Assembly: GCF_024347415.1 (NCBI RefSeq)
Contig: NZ_AP025476.1
Location: forward strand, 1,302,001-1,366,000
Length of the DNA: 64,000 bases
Direction: 5' to 3'
DNA from: Vibrio crassostreae
GTDB taxonomy: Bacteria > Pseudomonadota > Gammaproteobacteria > Enterobacterales > Vibrionaceae
The notes beneath the pieces were generated by a model that saw only the letters and a program-made list of their open reading frames with translations, ran no database searches and had not been told where the DNA came from. Below are positions 1 through 7,785 of this stretch, piece after piece; the stretch's first letter is position 1, and each line of letters begins with the position of its first letter. The position numbers and the translations under genes were made by a program.

Positions 1-1
1 G

Positions 2-415
2 ATTTCTCGTTACCAAAAGGGCGAATCAATCCTTTACTACACGTGGACACCTTACTGGGTAAGTGGCGTATTGGTGCCTAACGAAGATGTAGTTTGGTTA
101 GAAGTACCTTTCTCAGCACTTCCTGGCGAGCGTTCGAATGTGGATACGACGTTATCTAACGGCAAAAACTACGGCTTCGAAATGAACTCAATGCGCATTA
201 TTGCGAACAAAGAGTTTGCTAAGAATAACCCATCAGCAGCGAAGCTTTTCGAGATCATCAAACTTAACATCAATGATGTAAGTGCTCAGAACATGATGAT
301 GAGTAAAGGTAAGAACAGCTCTGCGGATATCGAAGCGCACGTAAACGGTTGGATCAAAGCGAACCAAAGCACGTTCGATGGTTGGATTACAGAAGCGAAG
401 AAAGCAGCACTGTAA
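2..415 (+). CDS. proX: Glycine betaine/proline ABC transporter substrate-binding protein ProX, C-terminal part
   Basis: This is the 3' end of a gene that starts before the window. The frame is open from base 2 and ends in TAA. The visible 137 residues match the C-terminal third of periplasmic ProX, including the YTWTPYWVSGVLVP stretch, the VWLEVPFS segment and the closing HVNGWIKANQ-FDGW motif. ProX captures glycine betaine or proline betaine in the periplasm and delivers it to the ProVW ABC transporter during osmotic stress. As ProX is usually the last gene of proVWX, and a strong terminator follows about 100 bases later, it probably ends that operon here too. The family assignment is firm; the N-terminus, signal peptide and upstream genes cannot be seen. 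Confidence 0.93.
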   Translation: MSRYQKGESILYYTWTPYWVSGVLVPNEDVVWLEVPFSALPGERSNVDTTLSNGKNYGFEMNSMRIIANKEFAKNNPSAAKLFEIIKLNINDVSAQNMMMSKGKNSSADIEAHVNGWIKANQSTFDGWITEAKKAAL

Positions 416-515
416 CTTTGACTTGTATTTGCTCTGTCTTACCAGACATTTTGAGTGACTGTGTAGAGTCACTGAATCACCTTCAAATCAAGTGAAATGG
501 CGACAGAGTGAACAT

Positions 516-555
516 TAAAAAGCCAGCAGTCCATTCGGATTGCTGGCTTTTTTTT
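516..555 (+). terminator. Rho-independent terminator after proX
   Basis: An AAGCCAGCA / TGCTGGCTT stem with a loop of about 12 bases is followed by a run of eight T. It lies 100 bases past the proX stop. The A-run on its left side means it could also terminate the gene converging from the right. Confidence 0.85.
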
Positions 556-579
556 CTGTTTCTATGCTTTATGCTGCAG

Positions 580-607
580 TTCTAGCTTCTAGCTTCTAGC
601 TTCTAGC
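580..607. repeat. Four tandem copies of the heptamer TTCTAGC
   Basis: Four perfect consecutive 7-base units lie between the proX terminator and the SnoaL-like gene. The stop codon of that gene (603-605, minus strand) falls inside the last units, so copy number changes would not alter the protein upstream of the stop. A slippage-prone microsatellite-like tract. Confidence 0.9.
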
Positions 608-977
608 GTTCGCCTTGAACTTCAAAGTCATCACTTACTAGGCGAGCACAGCCATCCGCTTCTAATGCCCAGTGTTCACGGTGCACGACACCAAACGCTT
701 TGTTCATTGTCCAGCTAGCTGTAAGAATGTAACCACCTTCTGGGTGCTCTTCCCACTTAACATCTGTGTAATCAACGTCTTTGAAGCCTTGGTCAATGAT
801 GTTTTGCCAAAACGCTTGAATCGCTTCACGGCCTTCAAAAGTGCCGAATGGACGAGCTTCCATCACACAAGCCTCTGTGTATTGGTCGGCACAACCTTTA
901 GCATCTTGGCTATTGAATGCTTTTTGCCACGCGTTAATGCCTTGCTTACATGCTTCTAATACTTGGTTGTTTAACAT
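603..977 (-). CDS. SnoaL-like / NTF2-fold protein
   Basis: A 124-residue protein of the SnoaL/ketosteroid isomerase-like (NTF2-fold) superfamily. The helical start (CKQGINAWQKAFNSQDAKGCADQY), the FGTFEGREAIQAFWQNII segment and the following strand-rich half fit that cone-shaped fold. The longer open frame begins at 1007, but I chose ATG 977 because a GGAGAG ribosome site lies 8 bases upstream. These small proteins bind hydrophobic ligands or act as isomerases or hydrolases; the substrate cannot be read from the sequence. It is transcribed divergently from a LysR regulator 142 bases away, the usual arrangement for a LysR target gene, so regulation by that neighbour is likely but inferred. The stop codon lies in a heptamer repeat. 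Confidence 0.75.
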   Translation of the reverse strand: MLNNQVLEACKQGINAWQKAFNSQDAKGCADQYTEACVMEARPFGTFEGREAIQAFWQNIIDQGFKDVDYTDVKWEEHPEGGYILTASWTMNKAFGVVHREHWALEADGCARLVSDDFEVQGER

Positions 978-1119
978 TGTTTTCTCTCCATAGCAGTCTT
1001 CTTTCAAACACTGTTTCTTTGATTAGGTATCTCGATAAGTTGGATTCAGTTTAGTCTTGGAAATTAATTTGAAAAACAGAGATAATAGAAAATACTGTTT
1101 GTAAAAAGAGAACAATAAA

Positions 1120-1986
1120 ATGAGTAAGCTAAAGCAGATGTCGATTTTCGCTCATATTGTAGAGCAAGGCTCAGTATCGGCTGCGGCTGAAAAGTTAGAG
1201 TTGTCTAAATCTGTCGTCAGTCAGCACCTAAAAATTCTGGAACAAGAGCTTGGTGCTTCGCTTCTTAAACGAACAACGCGAAGACAAACCTTGACTAGTA
1301 TGGGAGAGCGCTTCTATCTAAGTTGTAAGGATATTAACGTGATCGCTGAATCGGCATGGGATATGGCGAAATCGGAGTTGGAAGAGCCACAGGGACGGAT
1401 TCGCATCACGGCTCCTAATGCGTTGATGGATTTGCTGGTTGCGCCTGTTATTGCCGATCTGATGAAACAGTATCCAAAATTAAAGCCGGAATTGATCAGT
1501 GATGATCAACACTTAGATTTCATGGAGCATGATATTGATCTTGCGGTACGAGTTGGCAGTTCACGTGACAGTAATCTAAAACAGAAGCGATTAGGTGAGT
1601 TTAAAGATGTGTTGTGTGGCGTCACAAGCATGCGGGAACGCGACCTTGAGTCAATTCCTTATATTGCAAACTCTTGGCAGGGAAAGCAGGTGACTCACCA
1701 TTTTAGTTCCCAAACTGAAGAGGGCTTTGTCTATCAACAACAAGCTAACTGCGTCACCAATTCGTTTCACAGTTGTCTTGCTTTGATCAAATCTGGCGCT
1801 GGTATCGGTGTGATTCCAAATTTCTACCTCTCTCAGTTATCCAATGAAGTCGTCGACATGATGCCAAGCTTCCAACTACCGACTAACACGGTTTATGCGC
1901 TAAACCCATTCGCTTCAAATACGCCTATCGCCATCCAACTTTGCGTTCAAGCATTAGAAGAGAAGCTCGAATATGGATTTGTTTAA
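1120..1986 (+). CDS. LysR-family transcriptional regulator
   Basis: A 288-residue LysR-type regulator. Residues 1-60 form the winged helix-turn-helix (VEQGSVSAAAEKLELSKSVV then the recognition part SQHLKILEQELG). From about residue 90 follows the periplasmic-binding-protein-like effector domain, beginning GRIRITAPNALMDLLVAPV. The layout is that of the CrgA/DhcR-like branch, whose members often control a divergent enzyme gene. Here the divergent neighbour is the SnoaL-like gene, the likely target. ATG at 1120 is preceded by an AGAGAA purine stretch. The effector is unknown. Confidence 0.9.
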   Translation: MSKLKQMSIFAHIVEQGSVSAAAEKLELSKSVVSQHLKILEQELGASLLKRTTRRQTLTSMGERFYLSCKDINVIAESAWDMAKSELEEPQGRIRITAPNALMDLLVAPVIADLMKQYPKLKPELISDDQHLDFMEHDIDLAVRVGSSRDSNLKQKRLGEFKDVLCGVTSMRERDLESIPYIANSWQGKQVTHHFSSQTEEGFVYQQQANCVTNSFHSCLALIKSGAGIGVIPNFYLSQLSNEVVDMMPSFQLPTNTVYALNPFASNTPIAIQLCVQALEEKLEYGFV

Positions 1987-2107
1987 ACACTGATAACCTT
2001 ATTTTGTAATGGTTGGGAATACTGTCGTTAGCTCTTTTGAATCTGGAATTCTAGCCTGTACTTCGTTTCCATGTTACGCATAAGCATCTACGTTATTGTT
2101 TGTTCAG

Positions 2108-2731
2108 CTACGCAGCTTCTGACAGTGGCGTATTAACGATAAAGGCGATAAATTTGTCGACCAGAAGTGGGTTAAATTGTCCTTTCAATCTTTCATCAAA
2201 CAGAATACGTAATGCTTTATCAGCGGGCATGCCTGTGCGGTAAGCTCTGGTTGAGGTCATGGCGTCCCAAGTGTCGACCAGTGCAATAACTTGTCCAATC
2301 AAAGGATTTTCAGAACCTCTTAGGCGCAACGGGTATCCGTTTCCATCCCATCGTTCATGATGTAAAGAACCTAAAATAGACGCCAATTCCAGCTCAGGAA
2401 CTTCTAACGTCATTGAGTAAGACTCTTCAACGTGCTTATTCATTACTTGGCGTTCTACAGGCGTTAACTTACCTGCTTTATGAAGCACAGCTCCGGGCGT
2501 CCCCAGCTTTCCTAGATCGTGAACAAGAGCAGAATCGAAAATTAATTCTAACTGTTCTTCATTAAATTCTAAGTACTCGCCAAATGAATAAGAGAGTAAA
2601 CACACCCTTAATGTGTGCTCGTAGGTTTCCATAGAATGTTGACGCATGGGTTGTAACAACCTGAGTGCATCGAGTGAATGTTTGTGTTGTAGAGCGAGTG
2701 TGTACACGCGGTCAATCTTGGTTTGGTTCAT
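2108..2731 (-). CDS. HD-GYP domain protein, probable cyclic-di-GMP phosphodiesterase
   Basis: A 207-residue protein that is almost entirely one HD-GYP domain with no sensory domain. The metal-binding HD appears in LVHDLGKLGTPGAVLHK, followed by a conserved histidine in MNKHVEES, then HHERWDGNGYP carrying the GYP signature, and DTWDAMTSTRAYR near the end. HD-GYP proteins hydrolyse cyclic di-GMP or related dinucleotides, lowering biofilm formation and favouring motility. All signature residues are present, so it should be catalytically competent; without an input domain its control must be by expression or partners. It converges on the LysR gene. No clear ribosome site precedes ATG 2731. Confidence 0.88.
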   Translation of the reverse strand: MNQTKIDRVYTLALQHKHSLDALRLLQPMRQHSMETYEHTLRVCLLSYSFGEYLEFNEEQLELIFDSALVHDLGKLGTPGAVLHKAGKLTPVERQVMNKHVEESYSMTLEVPELELASILGSLHHERWDGNGYPLRLRGSENPLIGQVIALVDTWDAMTSTRAYRTGMPADKALRILFDERLKGQFNPLLVDKFIAFIVNTPLSEAA

Positions 2732-2954
2732 AGCAGTTTGCCGTGTCTATGTGAATGAGTCGGGCAGTATGGAGAGGATGAGTAGAGGAGTTAACTTAAT
2801 GTGATTAAATGTTTATTAAACAGTCTTTCTCGAAATTCATAGCGAGGTTTAGAAAAATTTAGAAGTTTGAAAGGTAATGAATTTTGAATTAATAGCGTTA
2901 ATTTTCAATGGTTTAATTTTTAATAATGAATCATAGCTATTTAATGGAGTAGAA

Positions 2955-5900
2955 GTGAGACAAAGTTCACAATACAGTTCTACTTCATTAATCAGAGTGC
3001 TTTTAATGTATCTATTCAACAGTGGTTTGTTGAAACGGAATTCAACACTAAATGTGTTTACCTCAATCAGTTTAGCGGTATTGCTAACAGGCTGTGGTGG
3101 TGAATCTAACTCCGACGGAGACCAAGGTGTTACTGCATCTCCAACAGAATCAGCCTCGATTAGTGCGCAAGATATTCAAGATAACTCGCTGGTAGAACAA
3201 AGCTTCACTATTGATCTGACTGAGCATGTTCATACATCGAATAACCAAGATTTTGTCGTAACCAATGCTCGCTCTCTATCTGGTAATACTTGCCAAGTTC
3301 AAGGTATTAATGAAGGTAGTTTCAATGTTTATTCGTCTGATGTTAACGACTGTTTGTTTGAGTATGAAGTAACGACTTCAGCTCGCACTTCAATGGCAAC
3401 CTCATACGCTCGTGTTGCTATGGGGCAGAATTACTCGTCTACCACACTTCCTCGTATTACAGCATCAGCCATCGAATCACAGGTGGTGGTGGTAGATCTA
3501 GAGAGCGAGCTAGGTTCATCGTTACCGAGTGATGACTTTGTCCTGCAAGATAGTGTTATCAGCCTAGGTTCAGGTACAGCTCGTGTCTCTGGTGCACATC
3601 AGATTGAATTTACGCCAACGGCCAAAGGTCAAACCGAGGTGTATTACAGCTACCAAAACGGTGAGTCGATTCAACAAGGCTCACTGTCGATTGCGACTTC
3701 AGAAGATACTTACAATACCGCACCCACAGCGGAAGATTTCGCCTTTAGTGAGTTAGCGTTATTGGGTGAAAACATTGTGGTGGATGTAACTGATTATATC
3801 TCAGATGTGGATCTCGATGATGTACAGCTTGTCGGCGTGCAGGACTTCAACTCAACAACATTACTTTACGATCCGGCCAATATCTCTAACACCAAGTTTG
3901 AGTTCTCGTCTACACAACCAGGCGCGCACGATGTGGCGTACACAGTAAGCGATCACATGGGTGGGTACACCACTGGACTGGCACGCATAGAAGTCGAACC
4001 CGATTTCTCTTTGATTCAGGACTGGGAAGATATTGTCACTCATGATCCTGTGATCAGTTCAGACATCCGCTTTTTCGCGCCAATGACAAAAGTGTATGCC
4101 GACTACGTCAATGTCTCTTATACAGGTACGTATGTTGAGAATGGCACGCAAGGGTTGCAAGACGCTGAAATCGTGACTCAAACACTGAGCCAAGCACGCC
4201 AGTATTGCAAAGTACGAGGGGGACGTCTGCCTCTGCAACGAGAACTTGAAACGCTCGTCACCAACGAAACCAGTGCGTTTACCAATCATAACTGGCCAAC
4301 AAGTAAGAAATATTGGACTGCGGAAAATGTCAGTGAAACAAACGCAGCTACGGTTCACTTGAATGATGGAACAATTGGCAACCAATCTAAAACTGTTGAT
4401 ATGTACACGACTTGTGTTGATTTGAGTAACTCGAGTGTGAGTGATTTTTCATCCGTCGTAGAATTAATCTCAGCTTCTGGAAATGAGTATAAATACCACA
4501 TTGCTGTAACCCATCCTGATGGTGGAATGGGTGCCTTTCAAGACATAGAGTTAGAAGCTATGGATGAAAACGGTGTTTTTGATTCGGGGCTATCTTCCGA
4601 GCATCTCACTTTAAATGAAAGTGGTCTGGCACAAGTGAGTTACTTTGATACCGCCTTCAATAAGTCTGTGATATCGCTAAAAGTCAGCTCTATTAACGAG
4701 TTGTACCCATTCTTACCGGACGAGGGTGCATCCTCTCTTGATACCAAAGAACCGACTAAGTGGAATCATGTTGATATTCGATATGGTCTTTCATTACCTG
4801 AAATTGGAGAAAATGGCCTCCCGGTTCTGTTTTCATATAACTCACCTGAAGGAATGGGCAGTAGTTCGGTTTATAAAGAGAGCTTCAATGGCAACGATTT
4901 CATTATGTCGTTGCACATCCGAAATCTTGGAAACGTTATTTATGGTGCTACTTCTTTTTTCATACAGCAGCAAGGAAATATGCCTGATACGAGTTGGTAT
5001 GACGTAACTCGAGCACAGCCGGGAGCGCCTTTGACTGATGACACATTTAATATTGTTACTCACTTTGCTAGGAATGAATTCAATTTTTACTTGGGGTTTA
5101 ACAATTTTGTGGGGGCCATAGATACTGATGTTCAATATGTCGATAGATATTTATGGTTTCAAAAGAAAGGAGACCATCTCTATCACTATTCATCACATAC
5201 AGCTGTAAGACCTGCGGAACCTGACTTTATCGCTCCTTTTGATTGGGGGGCGATTGATCCAAACAAGCCTTATTGGGTTGGGGCTGGAGGCTCAACAAAT
5301 TATGAAGATGTTGAAGCCTATGTTGTAACAGCTAACTTTGCCGCATATTTTTTAGGAGTGTTTGTGTTGAAATTATATAGAGAAATGTTATTGACGGTCG
5401 GAACTTCAATGCTATTTGGCTGCGGTGGAGGGTCTGGTGATTCTGACTCTGCTTCACAACCGATGCAGCCAACTTCGCCATCAGTTGTGTCGATTGAAGC
5501 CTCTGTCGTTCAATCAAAAGCACTCGTCAATATGGAATCTGATACCACTGTTCATGTTAGTTCAGATATCGATTTTCGCTTAACTTCCGTCGAGCAAGTC
5601 GGTAACGGTGTTGATTGTGAGGTAACTTCGATTGATGGTATGACATTCACAACTTTGTCGGATCAGATTGGCGAATGCCAATTTGAATATAAAGCTGAAC
5701 CTGTTGCGCAAGATATTTACGTTGGTCAAGCGTCATCGCTTGCGAGGGTGTCTGTTTCTGAAACGGCAGAAAACAATACGCTACCAAATTTGTCTGAGAC
5801 GACTAACGTTGAATCAACAATCATAATTGATTTGTCTGAAGAGCTAGAAAGCGAACTAGATACTTCTATTTATACGGTGTCCGACGAGATTACGTTGTTA

Positions 5901-7688
5901 GGTTCTGGTTCAGTTGAAGTGGACTCATTGGGCAATACGATTATTTATACACCAACAGATATTGGTGTTACTCGAATTATGTACTCAATGACTGACGGTA
6001 CGGCAACCAAGCTAGGAAATATTGACGTAGCGGTGTCTGATACTGGAAATACGCCCCCGGTCGCAACTGACTATATTCGGGAAGGCAAGCTCGCCAAAGA
6101 TATGTCGGTTGAGATCGATTTAACCGACCATGTATCAGACGCTGAAGACAGCGTGATCTTAGATTCTGTACGCGCTTACAACGCAGAAACGGAAATCACC
6201 TCAGCAACAGACCACACTTTTACGTTTCAATCACCAGAAGCGGGGCCACACGAAGTTGCTTATACGGTAACTGACGGACGCGGTGGCTATGCGGTTGGAC
6301 AAGTCTATATCGAAGTGGAGCCTGATTTTAGTCTGGTTCAAGATTGGGAAGATATTATAATCTATGATTCAACGGTAGGTGCCGATCTTACCTTTACAGC
6401 ACCTGCAAGTAAGGTATTAGCGGACTACACGAATACCGCTTATACAAGTTACCAAACTCAAGATGGGATTTCTGGCCCTAAATCTTCAGAAGTTGTGACA
6501 ATGAATTTAGAACAAGCGCAAGCCTATTGTGCATCTCGAAATGGACGTCTGCCGATAAGGCGTGAATGGGAATTACTTTTGGCGAATCAAGGAAACTTAT
6601 TCGAGTCTCAAAACTGGCCAGCAGGGACTCTATTTTGGAGTGCGGACATGGCCTCTGAAGTATCAGGTACTAGCTTTGGTGCTACTAATGGAATTACGTC
6701 TGAATTTTCTAAGGATGAAGATGTAGGTTTCGCCACTTGTGTGATATTAGACAGCGAAGCCGTGCAAGATTTTACGACAACTTTAGAATATAGTTTTATC
6801 AATGGTGTTAAGTTTAATCTAGATGGTGTTATTACAGATCCAGATGGCAACCTAGCACCTTTTCAAAATGTGAAATTAGTCTCTGAACGAAATAAGGGTG
6901 TATTTTCAAATTACCAATCGGAATTGGAACTAGTGACTGATGCTACTGGATCGTTAAGCGACTCTTATACCGATACTTCATTCAATAATGCGGTACTTTC
7001 AGGTCATTCGAGTGCTTCGAAAGTCGACTCTATAGTCTTTAAATCTGAAGCAGCAGATTCTCAGTTGGATTTAACTGATAGTGATAAATGGCAACGACTT
7101 GCTGCTGAGCAAGAGGCATTAAAGCCTTTAACTGATTTTGGCATGCCAATATTAGAAGGTCGCAATGGTGGTAGCAATTTACGTACAATCAATGTTTATC
7201 AGCAAGATTATGTTGGTGAAAACTTTGTTGTCTATATGAAGGTCGAAGATGCAGGGGGACTGGCGCCTCAGAATGGCCGTTTTTCTTTCGCGGTACAGCA
7301 AGAGTCATCCCAACCATCTATTGAGTGGGGAAATACAAACTGGCCATCTTCTCCTAAAACAAGTAAATCTTTTGAGGTCGTGAATGATTACTGGTACCAA
7401 AATGCAAAAGTAGTATCTGGTTGGGAGCTGTATGACCAAACGAATATGGACCTTTCAACACCTGAGCGTCACTTATGGATTCAAGTGAACGACGGTATGC
7501 TAGAAATATACAATGCTGCTACATCAGATAAGCCTGAAAATCCGATTTACAAAGGTGATATGAACTGGTCGGGTATAAACCCTAACCAGACGTACTGGAT
7601 ACAAATAGGTAGTAGACTTGACTCTGGGCATAATGTTGCTGTTGGGATCGATACCTATGTTACTGATGCATATTTTACTAACTATTAA
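2955..7688 (+). CDS. Fused pair of paralogous surface lipoproteins (Ig/cadherin-like plus lectin-like domains)
   Basis: One 1577-codon frame contains two related lipoproteins end to end. Copy 1 (to about residue 799) has a lipobox LLTGC with Cys47; copy 2 has its own signal ending MLFGC at Cys823, in the middle of the ORF. Each copy has an acidic Ig/cadherin-like region (ISDVDLDD / VSDAEDSV, then HDVAYTVSDHMGGY / HEVAYTVTDGRGGY), a conserved VEPDFSL-QDWEDI block, a segment with QARQYC-RGGRLPLQRELE / QAQAYC-RNGRLPIRREWE that resembles the C-type-lectin-like domain of invasins, a Big-1-like Ig domain, and a C-terminal domain of about 170 residues. The start is GTG 2955 with GGAG upstream; a TTG at 3027 would give a more usual signal length. 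Function is not established; surface adhesion is the inference. The fusion may be a frameshift (see 5346-5369). Confidence 0.7.
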   Translation: MRQSSQYSSTSLIRVLLMYLFNSGLLKRNSTLNVFTSISLAVLLTGCGGESNSDGDQGVTASPTESASISAQDIQDNSLVEQSFTIDLTEHVHTSNNQDFVVTNARSLSGNTCQVQGINEGSFNVYSSDVNDCLFEYEVTTSARTSMATSYARVAMGQNYSSTTLPRITASAIESQVVVVDLESELGSSLPSDDFVLQDSVISLGSGTARVSGAHQIEFTPTAKGQTEVYYSYQNGESIQQGSLSIATSEDTYNTAPTAEDFAFSELALLGENIVVDVTDYISDVDLDDVQLVGVQDFNSTTLLYDPANISNTKFEFSSTQPGAHDVAYTVSDHMGGYTTGLARIEVEPDFSLIQDWEDIVTHDPVISSDIRFFAPMTKVYADYVNVSYTGTYVENGTQGLQDAEIVTQTLSQARQYCKVRGGRLPLQRELETLVTNETSAFTNHNWPTSKKYWTAENVSETNAATVHLNDGTIGNQSKTVDMYTTCVDLSNSSVSDFSSVVELISASGNEYKYHIAVTHPDGGMGAFQDIELEAMDENGVFDSGLSSEHLTLNESGLAQVSYFDTAFNKSVISLKVSSINELYPFLPDEGASSLDTKEPTKWNHVDIRYGLSLPEIGENGLPVLFSYNSPEGMGSSSVYKESFNGNDFIMSLHIRNLGNVIYGATSFFIQQQGNMPDTSWYDVTRAQPGAPLTDDTFNIVTHFARNEFNFYLGFNNFVGAIDTDVQYVDRYLWFQKKGDHLYHYSSHTAVRPAEPDFIAPFDWGAIDPNKPYWVGAGGSTNYEDVEAYVVTANFAAYFLGVFVLKLYREMLLTVGTSMLFGCGGGSGDSDSASQPMQPTSPSVVSIEASVVQSKALVNMESDTTVHVSSDIDFRLTSVEQVGNGVDCEVTSIDGMTFTTLSDQIGECQFEYKAEPVAQDIYVGQASSLARVSVSETAENNTLPNLSETTNVESTIIIDLSEELESELDTSIYTVSDEITLLGSGSVEVDSLGNTIIYTPTDIGVTRIMYSMTDGTATKLGNIDVAVSDTGNTPPVATDYIREGKLAKDMSVEIDLTDHVSDAEDSVILDSVRAYNAETEITSATDHTFTFQSPEAGPHEVAYTVTDGRGGYAVGQVYIEVEPDFSLVQDWEDIIIYDSTVGADLTFTAPASKVLADYTNTAYTSYQTQDGISGPKSSEVVTMNLEQAQAYCASRNGRLPIRREWELLLANQGNLFESQNWPAGTLFWSADMASEVSGTSFGATNGITSEFSKDEDVGFATCVILDSEAVQDFTTTLEYSFINGVKFNLDGVITDPDGNLAPFQNVKLVSERNKGVFSNYQSELELVTDATGSLSDSYTDTSFNNAVLSGHSSASKVDSIVFKSEAADSQLDLTDSDKWQRLAAEQEALKPLTDFGMPILEGRNGGSNLRTINVYQQDYVGENFVVYMKVEDAGGLAPQNGRFSFAVQQESSQPSIEWGNTNWPSSPKTSKSFEVVNDYWYQNAKVVSGWELYDQTNMDLSTPERHLWIQVNDGMLEIYNAATSDKPENPIYKGDMNWSGINPNQTYWIQIGSRLDSGHNVAVGIDTYVTDAYFTNY
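5346..5369 (+). other. Fusion junction between the two lipoprotein copies: T6 run, hidden stop, ribosome site and start
   Basis: Copy 1 homology ends at a TAT-TTT position followed by a run of six T (5348-5353). With one T fewer the frame would read TAT TTT TAG and stop exactly where copy 2 also stops (its last residues are FTNY). The TAG overlaps an AGGAG sequence (5354-5358), followed 8 bases later by TTG 5367, which would start copy 2 as a short lipoprotein signal MKLYREMLLTVGTSMLFGC. All parts of a two-gene arrangement are therefore present, separated by one base. Confidence 0.75.
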
Positions 7689-7732
7689 ATAGAAATATCC
7701 TAGTAATTTGAATGTTTCTATTCGTAGATTGT

Positions 7733-7764
7733 ATAAGCCACCATTTATATGGTGGCTTATTTAT
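7733..7764. terminator. Terminator between converging lipoprotein and regulator genes
   Basis: A perfect 12-bp stem (ATAAGCCACCAT with its complement) with a four-base loop lies 44 bases after the lipoprotein stop and 21 bases past the end of the opposing regulator gene. AT-rich flanks on both sides allow bidirectional use. Confidence 0.8.
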
Positions 7765-7785
7765 AATTATTGCTTATCTAAAAAA

